Positions 7,710-15,026 of a stretch of 33,609 nucleotides of DNA are shown here, piece after piece. Within the stretch, counting starts at the first letter, position 1. Every line of letters starts with the position of its first letter. The position numbers and the translations under genes are program-made. This DNA comes from Pseudomonadota bacterium. GTDB lineage: Bacteria > Pseudomonadota > Gammaproteobacteria > Pseudomonadales > Halieaceae. The stretch lies in contig JADFVW010000148.1 of NCBI GenBank assembly GCA_015222725.1, positions 1-33,609 on the forward strand, written 5' to 3'. The notes under the pieces are model-generated. The model did no database searches and was not told where the DNA came from. It was given only the letters and a program-made list of their open reading frames with translations.

Positions 7710-8579
7710 ATGAAAATTGGACTAATACCGGCAAACGTCGGCTTAAAATCGGTCGAGCAAATGGTGGGCATGGCGCAGCTGGCGGAGTCCCTGAATTTTG
7801 AATCTGTGTGGACCTTTGAACACGTGATGGTTCCCCTGGACTATACGTCCAAGTACCCCTACAGCAGTGACGGAAAGATGGGCGGTGCATCCGACGCCAA
7901 TTTTATCGACCCCCTGATTGCGCTCAGTGCCATCGCCGCCAGCACCAAGACCCTGCGCCTGGGTACCGGCGTCAATATTGTCTCACAAGCCAACCCCCTG
8001 TTACTGGCCAAGCAGGCTGCCAGCCTGGATTTCATCTCAAATGGCCGCTTTATGCTGGGCGCCGGTATCGGTTGGCTACGCGAAGAGTTCGACGCCATGG
8101 GTGTTCCCTTTGCCCGCCGGGGCGCCCGCTTCGATGATTACATGGTGGCCATGAAAAAGGTCTGGGCCGGTGATGTGGTTGAACACCAGAGCGACTTTAT
8201 CAACTGGTCCGGATTCCAGAGCTATCCCCTGCCCGTACAGCGACCCGGCGTGCCGGTCATCATAGGCGGCTCCAAGGGCAAAATTTTTGAGCGAATTGCG
8301 CGGCACGGTGACGGCTGGTTTGCCCCGACTACCGATGCCGCATCACTGTCACCTATGCTGGACCAACTGAAATCTACCTGCGGAGAGCTGGACCGGGATT
8401 ACAGCAGCATTGAGATCACTTCCATGTGGAATAACCAGGGCGGCCTGGATGCTGTTAAAGCGTTTGAGGATATAGGCGTCTCGAGGTTGCTGGTTCCCCT
8501 GTTTGCACTGGGAGGAGCGCCGGCGGAGGGTATCGCTAAACTCGCTGAAGATATTATCGCTAAACTGCCCCCTTCCTGA
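7710..8579 (+). CDS. LLM-class (luciferase-like, F420/FMN-type) oxidoreductase
   Basis: A 289-residue TIM-barrel protein of the bacterial luciferase-like family, close in pattern to the TIGR03619-type F420-dependent subfamily. Visible marks are MKIGLIPAN at the first strand, AQLAESLNFESVWTFEHV, the segment around IDPLIALSAIAASTKTLRLGTGV, the family motif GRFMLGAGIGW, and PVIIGGSKGKIFERIARHGDGW near residue 190. The start was set at the ATG preceded by AAAGGTGA with ideal spacing; a GTG nine bases upstream is part of that ribosome binding site. Proteobacterial members may use FMN instead of F420, and the cofactor cannot be decided here. It diverges from the sulfotransferase-DUF1214 pair and may act in the same unknown pathway. 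A hairpin without a T-run overlaps its stop codon. Confidence 0.88.
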   Translation: MKIGLIPANVGLKSVEQMVGMAQLAESLNFESVWTFEHVMVPLDYTSKYPYSSDGKMGGASDANFIDPLIALSAIAASTKTLRLGTGVNIVSQANPLLLAKQAASLDFISNGRFMLGAGIGWLREEFDAMGVPFARRGARFDDYMVAMKKVWAGDVVEHQSDFINWSGFQSYPLPVQRPGVPVIIGGSKGKIFERIARHGDGWFAPTTDAASLSPMLDQLKSTCGELDRDYSSIEITSMWNNQGGLDAVKAFEDIGVSRLLVPLFALGGAPAEGIAKLAEDIIAKLPPS

Positions 8580-8589
8580 GGAGGGCAGT
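8564..8589. terminator. Hairpin between convergent LLM gene and feoB, no T-tract
   Basis: ACTGCCC (8564-8570) pairs with GGGCAGT (8583-8589), with an inner TCC/GGA stem and a three-base bulge. It spans the LLM stop codon and sits between convergent genes, a usual place for a two-way terminator. No run of T follows on either strand, so an intrinsic terminator is doubtful. Confidence 0.3.
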
Positions 8590-8602
8590 GCCGGGGCGAA
8601 AC

Positions 8603-10441
8603 CTAACTCAATGCACCGACCAGGTGATACATCCCCAATGCGCTGGCATAGGCAAACAGGCCGTAACCGATAAACATTTGTATCGGGAGTTTCCAGGACC
8701 CTGTCTCACGGGCCAACACCGCCAGGGTCGATACACACTGTGCGGCAATGGCAAAAAACACCAGTAGGGCAAAGCCGGATTCCACGGACAGGCCACTGGC
8801 CTGTACCCGCTCGGACAGGGAGATTACATTGTCCTGCGCACCCTCAATTCCAAACAGTGTTCCCAGCGTTCCCACGAAAACTTCCCGCGCCAGAAATGAC
8901 GCTATGATGGCGACGCCGTACTTCCAGTCCAGGCCAATCGGTGCAAAAACAGGTTCGATAATATGCCCCAGCACGCCCAGCCAGGACTCGCCCAGGTCGG
9001 CGCCGAAATTGGGAAAGTAGCCCAGGAACCAGACAACCATGGTCACCCAGAAGATAACCGGGCCGGCCTTGGTCACAAAATGCTTTGAACGCTCCCAGGC
9101 GCCCCGCAGCAGCGGCAACCAGGAGGGCATGCGATAGGGGGGCATCTCCAGTACAAAGGGCGCATCTTCGCCGTGATCGTCTATGGTCCTCGACACCAGG
9201 GCCGTCACCAGCAGGCCCGCCATAATACCCAGTAAATAAACCCCGAACATGGCCAGCCCCTGCAAGCCAACCCAACCACCCAGAACCGACTCAGCCGGAA
9301 TAAAAGCAGAGATCAGCAGGGCATACACCGGCAGCCTGGCTGAACAGGGCATCAGGGGAATGGCCAGGTAGGTCAGCCAACGCCGTCGGGGCGACTCAAT
9401 AGTTCGGGCAGCGTAAATTCCGGGAATAGCGCAGGCCACTCCCGACAGCATGGGAATAAAGCTCTTGCCGGTGAGTCCGAAGGCCCGTAACGGCCGGTGA
9501 CAGATGACCGCCGCGCGAGACAAATAGCCCGAGTCCTCCAGCATACCCACCATCAGCGTCAATACAAAAATCTGCGGCACAAACACCAGGAAAGCCCCCA
9601 GCCCACCGAATATCGCCTCGTCGATAAAATCAAAGGCAATGCTATTACTGATATGGGGCAGCACCAGGGAAGACAGCCACAGCAGGGAGTTTTCCACCGC
9701 GTCCATAACCGGTGCCGCCCAGGTAAAAATAGACTGGAACAGAAAATACATAATCAGCAGAAAGCTGACGCCACCGGTAAAAGAGCTGAGAAAAAAGGCA
9801 TCCGCCCGGGAGTGAGTTTTCAGCAGTAAATCACCCTTGGGGCCGAAATCTCGCGCGAGTTGCTCCGCCTCCCCCCTATAGGCATTCTCGTCCCGGCCGA
9901 TAATATCCGATGCCACAGCGGGCGCCGTGATATCGCCCGGGGTAGTGGCCAGAACCTTCTCGAGGGTCTCCAGGCCCTCCCCTGTCTTGGCAGACAGCGG
10001 CACCACGGGCATATTTATAGCTTTCTCCAGCCCCGCCGCATCGAAATCCAGATCGTGCTTATGCAATACGTCCTGCATATTCGCGGCAATAAGCAGCCGC
10101 TTGCCATACCGGCCGCACAGCTCCTGTAACTGCAGGGCAAATACCAGGCCCTTTTCCAGTCGAGTGGAGTCGACCACGCACAACACCGAAGAAACGTCGC
10201 CCTCATTCAAGGCGTGGGACAAGGCATCCAGGGCAATACTTTCCTCCCCGGAAATGGCATGCATGGAATACACACCGGGAAAATCAACCAGCTCAAGCTC
10301 GGGGTAGTGCCGACAGTGGCCACTGTGGGTACCCACAGTAATGCCTGGAAAGTTGGCTACTTTCTGATTTAATCCGGTTAATTTGTTGAACAGCAGGCTT
10401 TTTCCCGAATTGGGACTACCCACTAAAAGCACCTGGCTCAT
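8603..10441 (-). CDS. feoB: Ferrous iron transporter FeoB (short form)
   Basis: A 612-residue inner-membrane Fe2+ transporter with an N-terminal G-protein domain. G1 is GSPNSGKS (8-15), G2 lies in FPGITVGTHSG, G3 is DFPG (53-56), G4 is NMQD (121-124) and G5 is SAK (150-152). The membrane part begins near residue 225 and shows two repeated Gate-like segments (the first around GGLGAFLVFVPQIFVLTLMVGMLEDSGYLSRAA) with the expected Cys-containing motif PMLSGVACAIPGI. It is shorter than E. coli FeoB (about 770 residues), as is usual for some marine gammaproteobacteria. Its ATG overlaps the feoA stop as ATGA, giving translational coupling. No feoC was seen downstream; the next gene is convergent. 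Regulation is probably by Fur through the site upstream of feoA. Confidence 0.95.
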   Translation of the reverse strand: MSQVLLVGSPNSGKSLLFNKLTGLNQKVANFPGITVGTHSGHCRHYPELELVDFPGVYSMHAISGEESIALDALSHALNEGDVSSVLCVVDSTRLEKGLVFALQLQELCGRYGKRLLIAANMQDVLHKHDLDFDAAGLEKAINMPVVPLSAKTGEGLETLEKVLATTPGDITAPAVASDIIGRDENAYRGEAEQLARDFGPKGDLLLKTHSRADAFFLSSFTGGVSFLLIMYFLFQSIFTWAAPVMDAVENSLLWLSSLVLPHISNSIAFDFIDEAIFGGLGAFLVFVPQIFVLTLMVGMLEDSGYLSRAAVICHRPLRAFGLTGKSFIPMLSGVACAIPGIYAARTIESPRRRWLTYLAIPLMPCSARLPVYALLISAFIPAESVLGGWVGLQGLAMFGVYLLGIMAGLLVTALVSRTIDDHGEDAPFVLEMPPYRMPSWLPLLRGAWERSKHFVTKAGPVIFWVTMVVWFLGYFPNFGADLGESWLGVLGHIIEPVFAPIGLDWKYGVAIIASFLAREVFVGTLGTLFGIEGAQDNVISLSERVQASGLSVESGFALLVFFAIAAQCVSTLAVLARETGSWKLPIQMFIGYGLFAYASALGMYHLVGALS

Positions 10442-10719
10442 GTGAATTGGCTCTTGGTACTCACCATCTCCGCTATCTGTTTTTCAAGAGAGTAAACGGC
10501 ATTGGCCACCCGATAGAGCTTGGGGGCACCCAGGCGGGGGGCGACCGTGCAGGAAACGCTGGCCCCGGGGCGAAACCCCAATTCTGTCAGGCGTACTTTA
10601 AAGCGCTGTTGCATGGCCTCGTCAAAGCCATTGATGACACAGCTCTCCCCCCTTCGCAGTTGCCACAGGGAGCCCCTTACAGAGTCATCTTTGCGTGTTT
10701 TTTCCATGGGTAGAACCAT
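10438..10719 (-). CDS. feoA: FeoA-family protein
   Basis: A small SH3-like FeoA-domain protein of about 93 residues from this start. The domain shows SLWQLRRGESCVINGF, the family-typical RLTELGFRPGASVSCTVAPRLGAPKLYRV and a C-terminal strand ending in EKQIAEMV. FeoA is a cytoplasmic partner of FeoB, needed for Fe2+ uptake. The start is uncertain. The open frame reaches an ATG at 10752, but that lies inside a Fur-box-like sequence and would place the promoter within the gene. The ATG at 10719 and the one at 10707 are better placed, though neither has a clear Shine-Dalgarno sequence. The gene overlaps feoB by four bases. Confidence 0.85.
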   Translation of the reverse strand: MVLPMEKTRKDDSVRGSLWQLRRGESCVINGFDEAMQQRFKVRLTELGFRPGASVSCTVAPRLGAPKLYRVANAVYSLEKQIAEMVSTKSQFT

Positions 10720-10734
10720 AACAGATTTAATACG

Positions 10735-10753
10735 AATAGTAATCCTTATCATT
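10735..10753. promoter_or_regulatory. Fur-box-like operator upstream of feoAB
   Basis: TAGTAAT-C-CTTATCA (10737-10751) matches the 7-1-7 Fur motif TGATAATNATTATCA at 11 of 14 positions. It sits just upstream of the favoured feoA starts. On the minus strand a TTGACC (10764-10769) could be a -35 element, although the spacing to TACTAT inside the box (20 bases) is long. Fur with Fe2+ would block feoAB when iron is sufficient, as in many proteobacteria. Confidence 0.6.
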
Positions 10754-10836
10754 TAGATCCAGGTCAAGGTTTCTCGACCTGCTGCCCTATCACTGACTAT
10801 AATGGCCGCTGTTTCTATCATGGGCTAACCCACATC

Positions 10837-12186
10837 ATGGCAAAAGGTATCAATTACGCACTCTGGGAAAGGTCATTTGACCGCATCCTGACACCCCTGG
10901 AAGAGTTCATCCACAGGCAGACAACCAGTGGTGTGTTGTTGATGATCTGCGCAGTTATTGCCCTGGTCATTGCCAATAGTCCCCTGCACGATTCCTACGA
11001 ACAGCTTTTGCACACCGAAATCGGTTTTAGCCTGGGTTCCATGCAGCTTTCCCTATCGATTCACCACTGGATTAACGAGGCCCTGATGGCCTTGTTTTTC
11101 CTGATTATGGGGCTGGAATTAAAAAGAGAATTGTTGGTCGGGGAGCTGTCCTCCCTGCGCCAGGCCATGCTGCCCATTATGGCCGCCGTGGGTGGTATGG
11201 TAGTCCCCGCCCTGTTTTACTTTGCGCTCAATGTCGATGGTCCCGCGGCCAAGGGCTGGGGCATTCCCATGGCCACCGACATTGCCTTCGCCATTGGCGC
11301 TTTAAGTTTGTTGGGTGCTCGCGTACCCAAAACGCTGGTCACTTTTCTTATCGCGCTGGCCATCGTGGATGACCTGGGTGCCGTGGCCGTCATCGCGCTG
11401 TACTATACCGAGTCAATCAATATGCAGGCCCTGCTCTACGCCATTATTTGCGGCCTGGCATTGATTGCCTGCAATATGCTGGGCGTGCGCCGCTCCCTGC
11501 CCTATGCGGTGATTGGCGGGTTGTTATGGAGCGCCATGCTGGCCAGCGGTATCCACGCGACCATCGCCGGTATTGTAGTGGCATTCACAATTCCCATACG
11601 ACCAAAATTCGAGCCCAGGCACTTTATCGCCAAAGTCGAAAAGCTCACCCTGAGCATGAAAAAGTCCGTGGAGGAAAACCCGGACATTATCCACAACAAC
11701 CGCTTTCGCAGCCTGGTGTCCTCTCTGAGCGACGGCGTTAGCCAGGTTCAGGCACCCGCGCAAAAAGCCGAGCACAAGTTACATTTGCCGGTTGCCTATA
11801 TTGTCATCCCAATCTTTGCCCTGGCCAACGCCGGTATTCCCATCGAACTTTCTGCCATTGGCCAGTATCTGGTGAACCCCATCACACAGGGTGTGCTGGC
11901 CGGGCTGGTTCTAGGTAAGCCCGTGGGTATCCTGGGCTTTACCTGGCTCGCCGTAAAATTGGGCTGGGCCGAATTACCCGAAGAACTGAACATGAAGCAC
12001 ATCCTCGGTGTAGGCCTTCTTGGAGGCATCGGGTTTACCATGTCCATCTTTGTTGCAGACCTGGGCTTCGCCGGCCTGCCGGAGGATTTACTGATGGCAA
12101 AAACCGGCATACTGCTAGCCTCTGCCATCGCCGGCCTGGCAGGTTACTTTTTGCTCATGTTCCTCACGCGTAACCACCAACCCTGA
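10837..12186 (+). CDS. nhaA: Na+/H+ antiporter NhaA
   Basis: A 449-residue inner-membrane antiporter. The key segments are clear: MATDIAFAIG (145-154; T147/D148 correspond to E. coli T132/D133), ALAIVDDLGA (173-182; the tandem D178/D179 correspond to the ion-binding D163/D164), and a C-terminal LGVGLLGGIGFTMSIFVADLGF segment around the conserved lysine-bearing region. It exchanges Na+ (or Li+) for protons and keeps sodium and pH balance, fitting a marine cell. It is longer than E. coli NhaA (388), partly through a charged insertion at about residues 265-310 between membrane helices. The DUF481 gene follows after 17 bases and may be co-transcribed. Confidence 0.96.
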   Translation: MAKGINYALWERSFDRILTPLEEFIHRQTTSGVLLMICAVIALVIANSPLHDSYEQLLHTEIGFSLGSMQLSLSIHHWINEALMALFFLIMGLELKRELLVGELSSLRQAMLPIMAAVGGMVVPALFYFALNVDGPAAKGWGIPMATDIAFAIGALSLLGARVPKTLVTFLIALAIVDDLGAVAVIALYYTESINMQALLYAIICGLALIACNMLGVRRSLPYAVIGGLLWSAMLASGIHATIAGIVVAFTIPIRPKFEPRHFIAKVEKLTLSMKKSVEENPDIIHNNRFRSLVSSLSDGVSQVQAPAQKAEHKLHLPVAYIVIPIFALANAGIPIELSAIGQYLVNPITQGVLAGLVLGKPVGILGFTWLAVKLGWAELPEELNMKHILGVGLLGGIGFTMSIFVADLGFAGLPEDLLMAKTGILLASAIAGLAGYFLLMFLTRNHQP

Positions 12187-12203
12187 AAGTCGGGAGCCAT
12201 GCT

Positions 12204-13232
12204 ATGAGTTTGAGTCAATTTCTGCGCATAGCGTTGCTGCTTGTCTGCGGCTTCTGCACTTCCGCCTGGAGCCACGATAAAACGGATATCATTACCCTCT
12301 ACAACGGCGACAAACTTACCGGTGAATTTCAAAGCCTGTACGGGGGCGTTGTAAGTTTCAACACCGATGCCCTGGGTCTGGTCAAGATTGAGTGGAAGCA
12401 TGTCTCCCGTTTTGAAAGCATCTACCACTATGACATCCGTTTGAGTGACGGTACGCGGTACTACGCTGGCATTGACGAAACAGCCATTGCAGGTCAAATA
12501 AAAGTAAGCTCCTATGACAAGCAACACAGTATTGAAATGCTGGACATTGTGGAGTTGCGCGCAGTAGAGGAAAGCTGGATCGATCGCATCGAAATCTATC
12601 TGTCCGCAGGCTATTCCTATAACAAAGCCAGCTCAGTTGCACAGACAACGCTTAATACCGACATAAGCTACGAGGATGAAAATACACTCAACGCCCTTAC
12701 CGGGCGAACCACGCTGACAGACACCGATACCGGCACAACCAACAGTACAAAGTGGGACCTCTCACGAACAGTGTGGACCGATCGGTCGCAATTATTTCGA
12801 ACCTTCTACGGACGCTTTGAAACCAACGACGAACTGGCACTCGACTCTCGCTACACGGGAGGTGCCGGCCTGGGTCGTTATTTCATAGACACCCAGAAGC
12901 TGCGTTGGACCGGCACTGCGGGCCTACAGGTTTTGACGGAGCAATCGACAGGGGGTGATCGCCAGGAGAGCGTTGAGGCATTTATGTCAACCAGCTTCGC
13001 CGCCTGGAAATTCGACACGCCGGAGCTTGACCTCGAGCTGAAATTCAACCTCTACCCAAGCTTAAGTAAGACAAAACGCGTACGTGCGGATACCGATATA
13101 CGCATCCGCTGGGAGCTGGTAAAGGACCTGTTCTGGGATGTGACCGCCTTCGGCACCTACGACAACAAGTCTGGCGAAACCGAGCACGAGATAGACTATG
13201 GCATCACTACCGGCATCGGCTGGCAATACTAG
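12204..13232 (+). CDS. DUF481 outer-membrane beta-barrel protein
   Basis: A 342-residue exported protein. A signal peptide covers about residues 1-22 (FLRIALLLVCGFCTSAWS). Next comes a small beta domain (about 28-110) starting ITLYNGDKLTGEF, which resembles the N-terminal domain seen in many DUF481 proteins. From about residue 125 onward, alternating polar and hydrophobic strands (for example RIEIYLSAGYSYNKASS) form a predicted barrel that ends in GIGWQY with a terminal aromatic. This matches the DUF481 (putative salt-induced outer membrane protein) family, whose function is not established. Its position 17 bases after nhaA, with GGAG before the ATG, suggests co-expression, and a salt-stress link is plausible. 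The stop overlaps the convergent MscS gene within CTAG. Confidence 0.85.
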   Translation: MSLSQFLRIALLLVCGFCTSAWSHDKTDIITLYNGDKLTGEFQSLYGGVVSFNTDALGLVKIEWKHVSRFESIYHYDIRLSDGTRYYAGIDETAIAGQIKVSSYDKQHSIEMLDIVELRAVEESWIDRIEIYLSAGYSYNKASSVAQTTLNTDISYEDENTLNALTGRTTLTDTDTGTTNSTKWDLSRTVWTDRSQLFRTFYGRFETNDELALDSRYTGGAGLGRYFIDTQKLRWTGTAGLQVLTEQSTGGDRQESVEAFMSTSFAAWKFDTPELDLELKFNLYPSLSKTKRVRADTDIRIRWELVKDLFWDVTAFGTYDNKSGETEHEIDYGITTGIGWQY

Positions 13233-14905
13233 GATGACTCAGTAAAAACATGCACATCGCGCTGGGGGAAGGGGATGGAAATTCCCTCTTTGTCAAAACG
13301 CATTTTTATTTCACGGGTTATATCCCAATACACGTCCCAGTAGTCCTCGGTTTTTGCCCAGGGCCTGACAATAAAATTCACCGAAGATTCGCCCAGTGAA
13401 TGCAGTTTTATCATGGTCTCAGGTTTCTTCAATACCATTTCATGCTGGCTCAAAACATCGTGCATCACACGTTCGGCGTGCTCTATATCATCACCATAGC
13501 CAATACCAAATTCCAGATCCACTCGCCTGACCTTCTGTGCAGTAACATTCTTGATGACATCGCCCCATATTTTACTGTTGGGCACAACCAGCGTCTGGTT
13601 ATCAAAAGTCGTAATGGTGGTAGACACCAGATTCATATTTTTCACCAGACCCGAGGCACCGGTGACCTCGACAAAATCGTCTACGTCATAGGGTCGATAG
13701 ATTAGGATCATTGCGCCAGCTGCGAAATTACCCAGGGTATCCTGCAGGGCAAAACCAATAACGAATCCCGCCACACCCAGGCCAGCCAGCATGGGGCCCA
13801 GCGAAATACCTATCTGGGAGAGGGCCATGAATACACCCAGCACCATAACTACCCCGCCCGACATGGAAATCAATATATCCTTCAGCAATACCGATAAATC
13901 CAGGGATGTGTTTTCACAGCTCTTCTGCACCAGGCGTTTTGTCAGCCGCGATAAGAACCTGAATATCAGCAAGATGGCGAAGAATATGATTGTCTTGAAT
14001 AATATATCGGGAGAATTGGCAACAACCGCCTCTTTCACAACCTGAAGTCCGTCGGCAAGCACGCCCCGCAGAACACCCCGTTCGAGCATGTCAACTGAAA
14101 ACTCGCCGGAGCCCTTCAGCAATACCGCTTTGTACTCGGTAGTGTCAACATCCAGGCGCTCCAGAAGATTGATCGCTGTCTCCAACCGGGAGATATATAC
14201 CTTGTGCTGGAATGCGAGGCTTTTTAGTGAGGTATCAAGGTCGGCATTTGCCGGGTCGAGTTCCAACTGGGTCTGTAATTCCTGTAGCGTGGAATCGGCA
14301 AGCTCAACCTGCCCCGCCAATTTTTCGGTGTGTAGATAAAGATCCGCCTCCAGTTGCTCCTGCAAATCGTCTGAAGACAGCCCCAGTGTCTTGCGGGACT
14401 CAAAGTTCCTGATAAGTGCATCGTAGTAATCAAATCGAATAGACTCCAGGCTATAGATATAGAGGCTCATTGAAATGCGGGCGCCGCCCGAGAGTGAGTC
14501 CCGCTCTGCACGACTACGATCCAGCAGCGTCTTCAATTCAGCCAGGCGCTCAAAGACGGCTACACCGATGGTGGAAATATTTTTGCTGAGCACCTGTTCG
14601 GCACTTTTACGTTGCTCGCTGCCCCTGGGTAGAACTGCAACCCTGGCAACCAGTTTATCCACGTCAGACAGCAGCGCAAAGCTGCGCCCATCCAGCCGAT
14701 ACTGTAGCGCCTCATTGTTCGTTGAGCCTTTGTCCTGCCGAATTAGAGTCCGCAGCAGGCCCAGCTCCTCTATATCCTTGTCGATCACCCGGGACAGGGA
14801 CTCGATGCTTGAAACAGCCTCCTCCTGCACCATTTCAGCCGCAGTGGCAGACACCATCCCCATCACGACGAACATCAACAGCGGTATTAATCTATTCAGT
14901 CTCAT
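13229..14905 (-). CDS. Mechanosensitive channel, MscS family, with long periplasmic domain
   Basis: About 558 residues from the ATG at 14905, chosen because GAGGGAG lies just upstream and a signal peptide (about 1-23, ending SATAA) follows directly; a longer frame starts nine codons earlier. Residues about 25-280 form a helical, coiled-coil-rich periplasmic domain. A membrane helix at about 290-310 is followed by the MscS core: GISLGPMLAGLGVAGFVIG is the pore-lining TM3, ALQDTLGNFAAG follows it, and DDFVEVTGASGLVKNMNL begins the beta domain. The end, IPFPQRDVHV, is typical of the YggB/MscS C-terminus. It acts as a turgor-release valve or as an osmotically gated channel. It converges with DUF481, with stops sharing CTAG, and diverges from the FUSC gene. 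Confidence 0.92.
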   Translation of the reverse strand: MRLNRLIPLLMFVVMGMVSATAAEMVQEEAVSSIESLSRVIDKDIEELGLLRTLIRQDKGSTNNEALQYRLDGRSFALLSDVDKLVARVAVLPRGSEQRKSAEQVLSKNISTIGVAVFERLAELKTLLDRSRAERDSLSGGARISMSLYIYSLESIRFDYYDALIRNFESRKTLGLSSDDLQEQLEADLYLHTEKLAGQVELADSTLQELQTQLELDPANADLDTSLKSLAFQHKVYISRLETAINLLERLDVDTTEYKAVLLKGSGEFSVDMLERGVLRGVLADGLQVVKEAVVANSPDILFKTIIFFAILLIFRFLSRLTKRLVQKSCENTSLDLSVLLKDILISMSGGVVMVLGVFMALSQIGISLGPMLAGLGVAGFVIGFALQDTLGNFAAGAMILIYRPYDVDDFVEVTGASGLVKNMNLVSTTITTFDNQTLVVPNSKIWGDVIKNVTAQKVRRVDLEFGIGYGDDIEHAERVMHDVLSQHEMVLKKPETMIKLHSLGESSVNFIVRPWAKTEDYWDVYWDITREIKMRFDKEGISIPFPQRDVHVFTESS

Positions 14906-15026
14906 TCCAACTCCCTCTTTGTAGGCGCGCATATTAGCAGAACCCGATAGCTTCGTTTAAACTAAGTGCCATAAGAAAACAGGCATCCTCGTCTCGAGGC
15001 TATTACAGCAATGAAAAACAACATAC

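Noticed and set aside
12144-12527. Minus-strand 127-residue frame with a hydrophobic start
   Set aside because: Overlaps nhaA end and the signal peptide region of the DUF481 gene, both well supported; no ribosome site or family match.
14987-14999. CCTCG-TCT-CGAGG hairpin between mscS and the FUSC gene
   Set aside because: Short stem without T-run in a divergent promoter region; not convincing as a terminator or operator.
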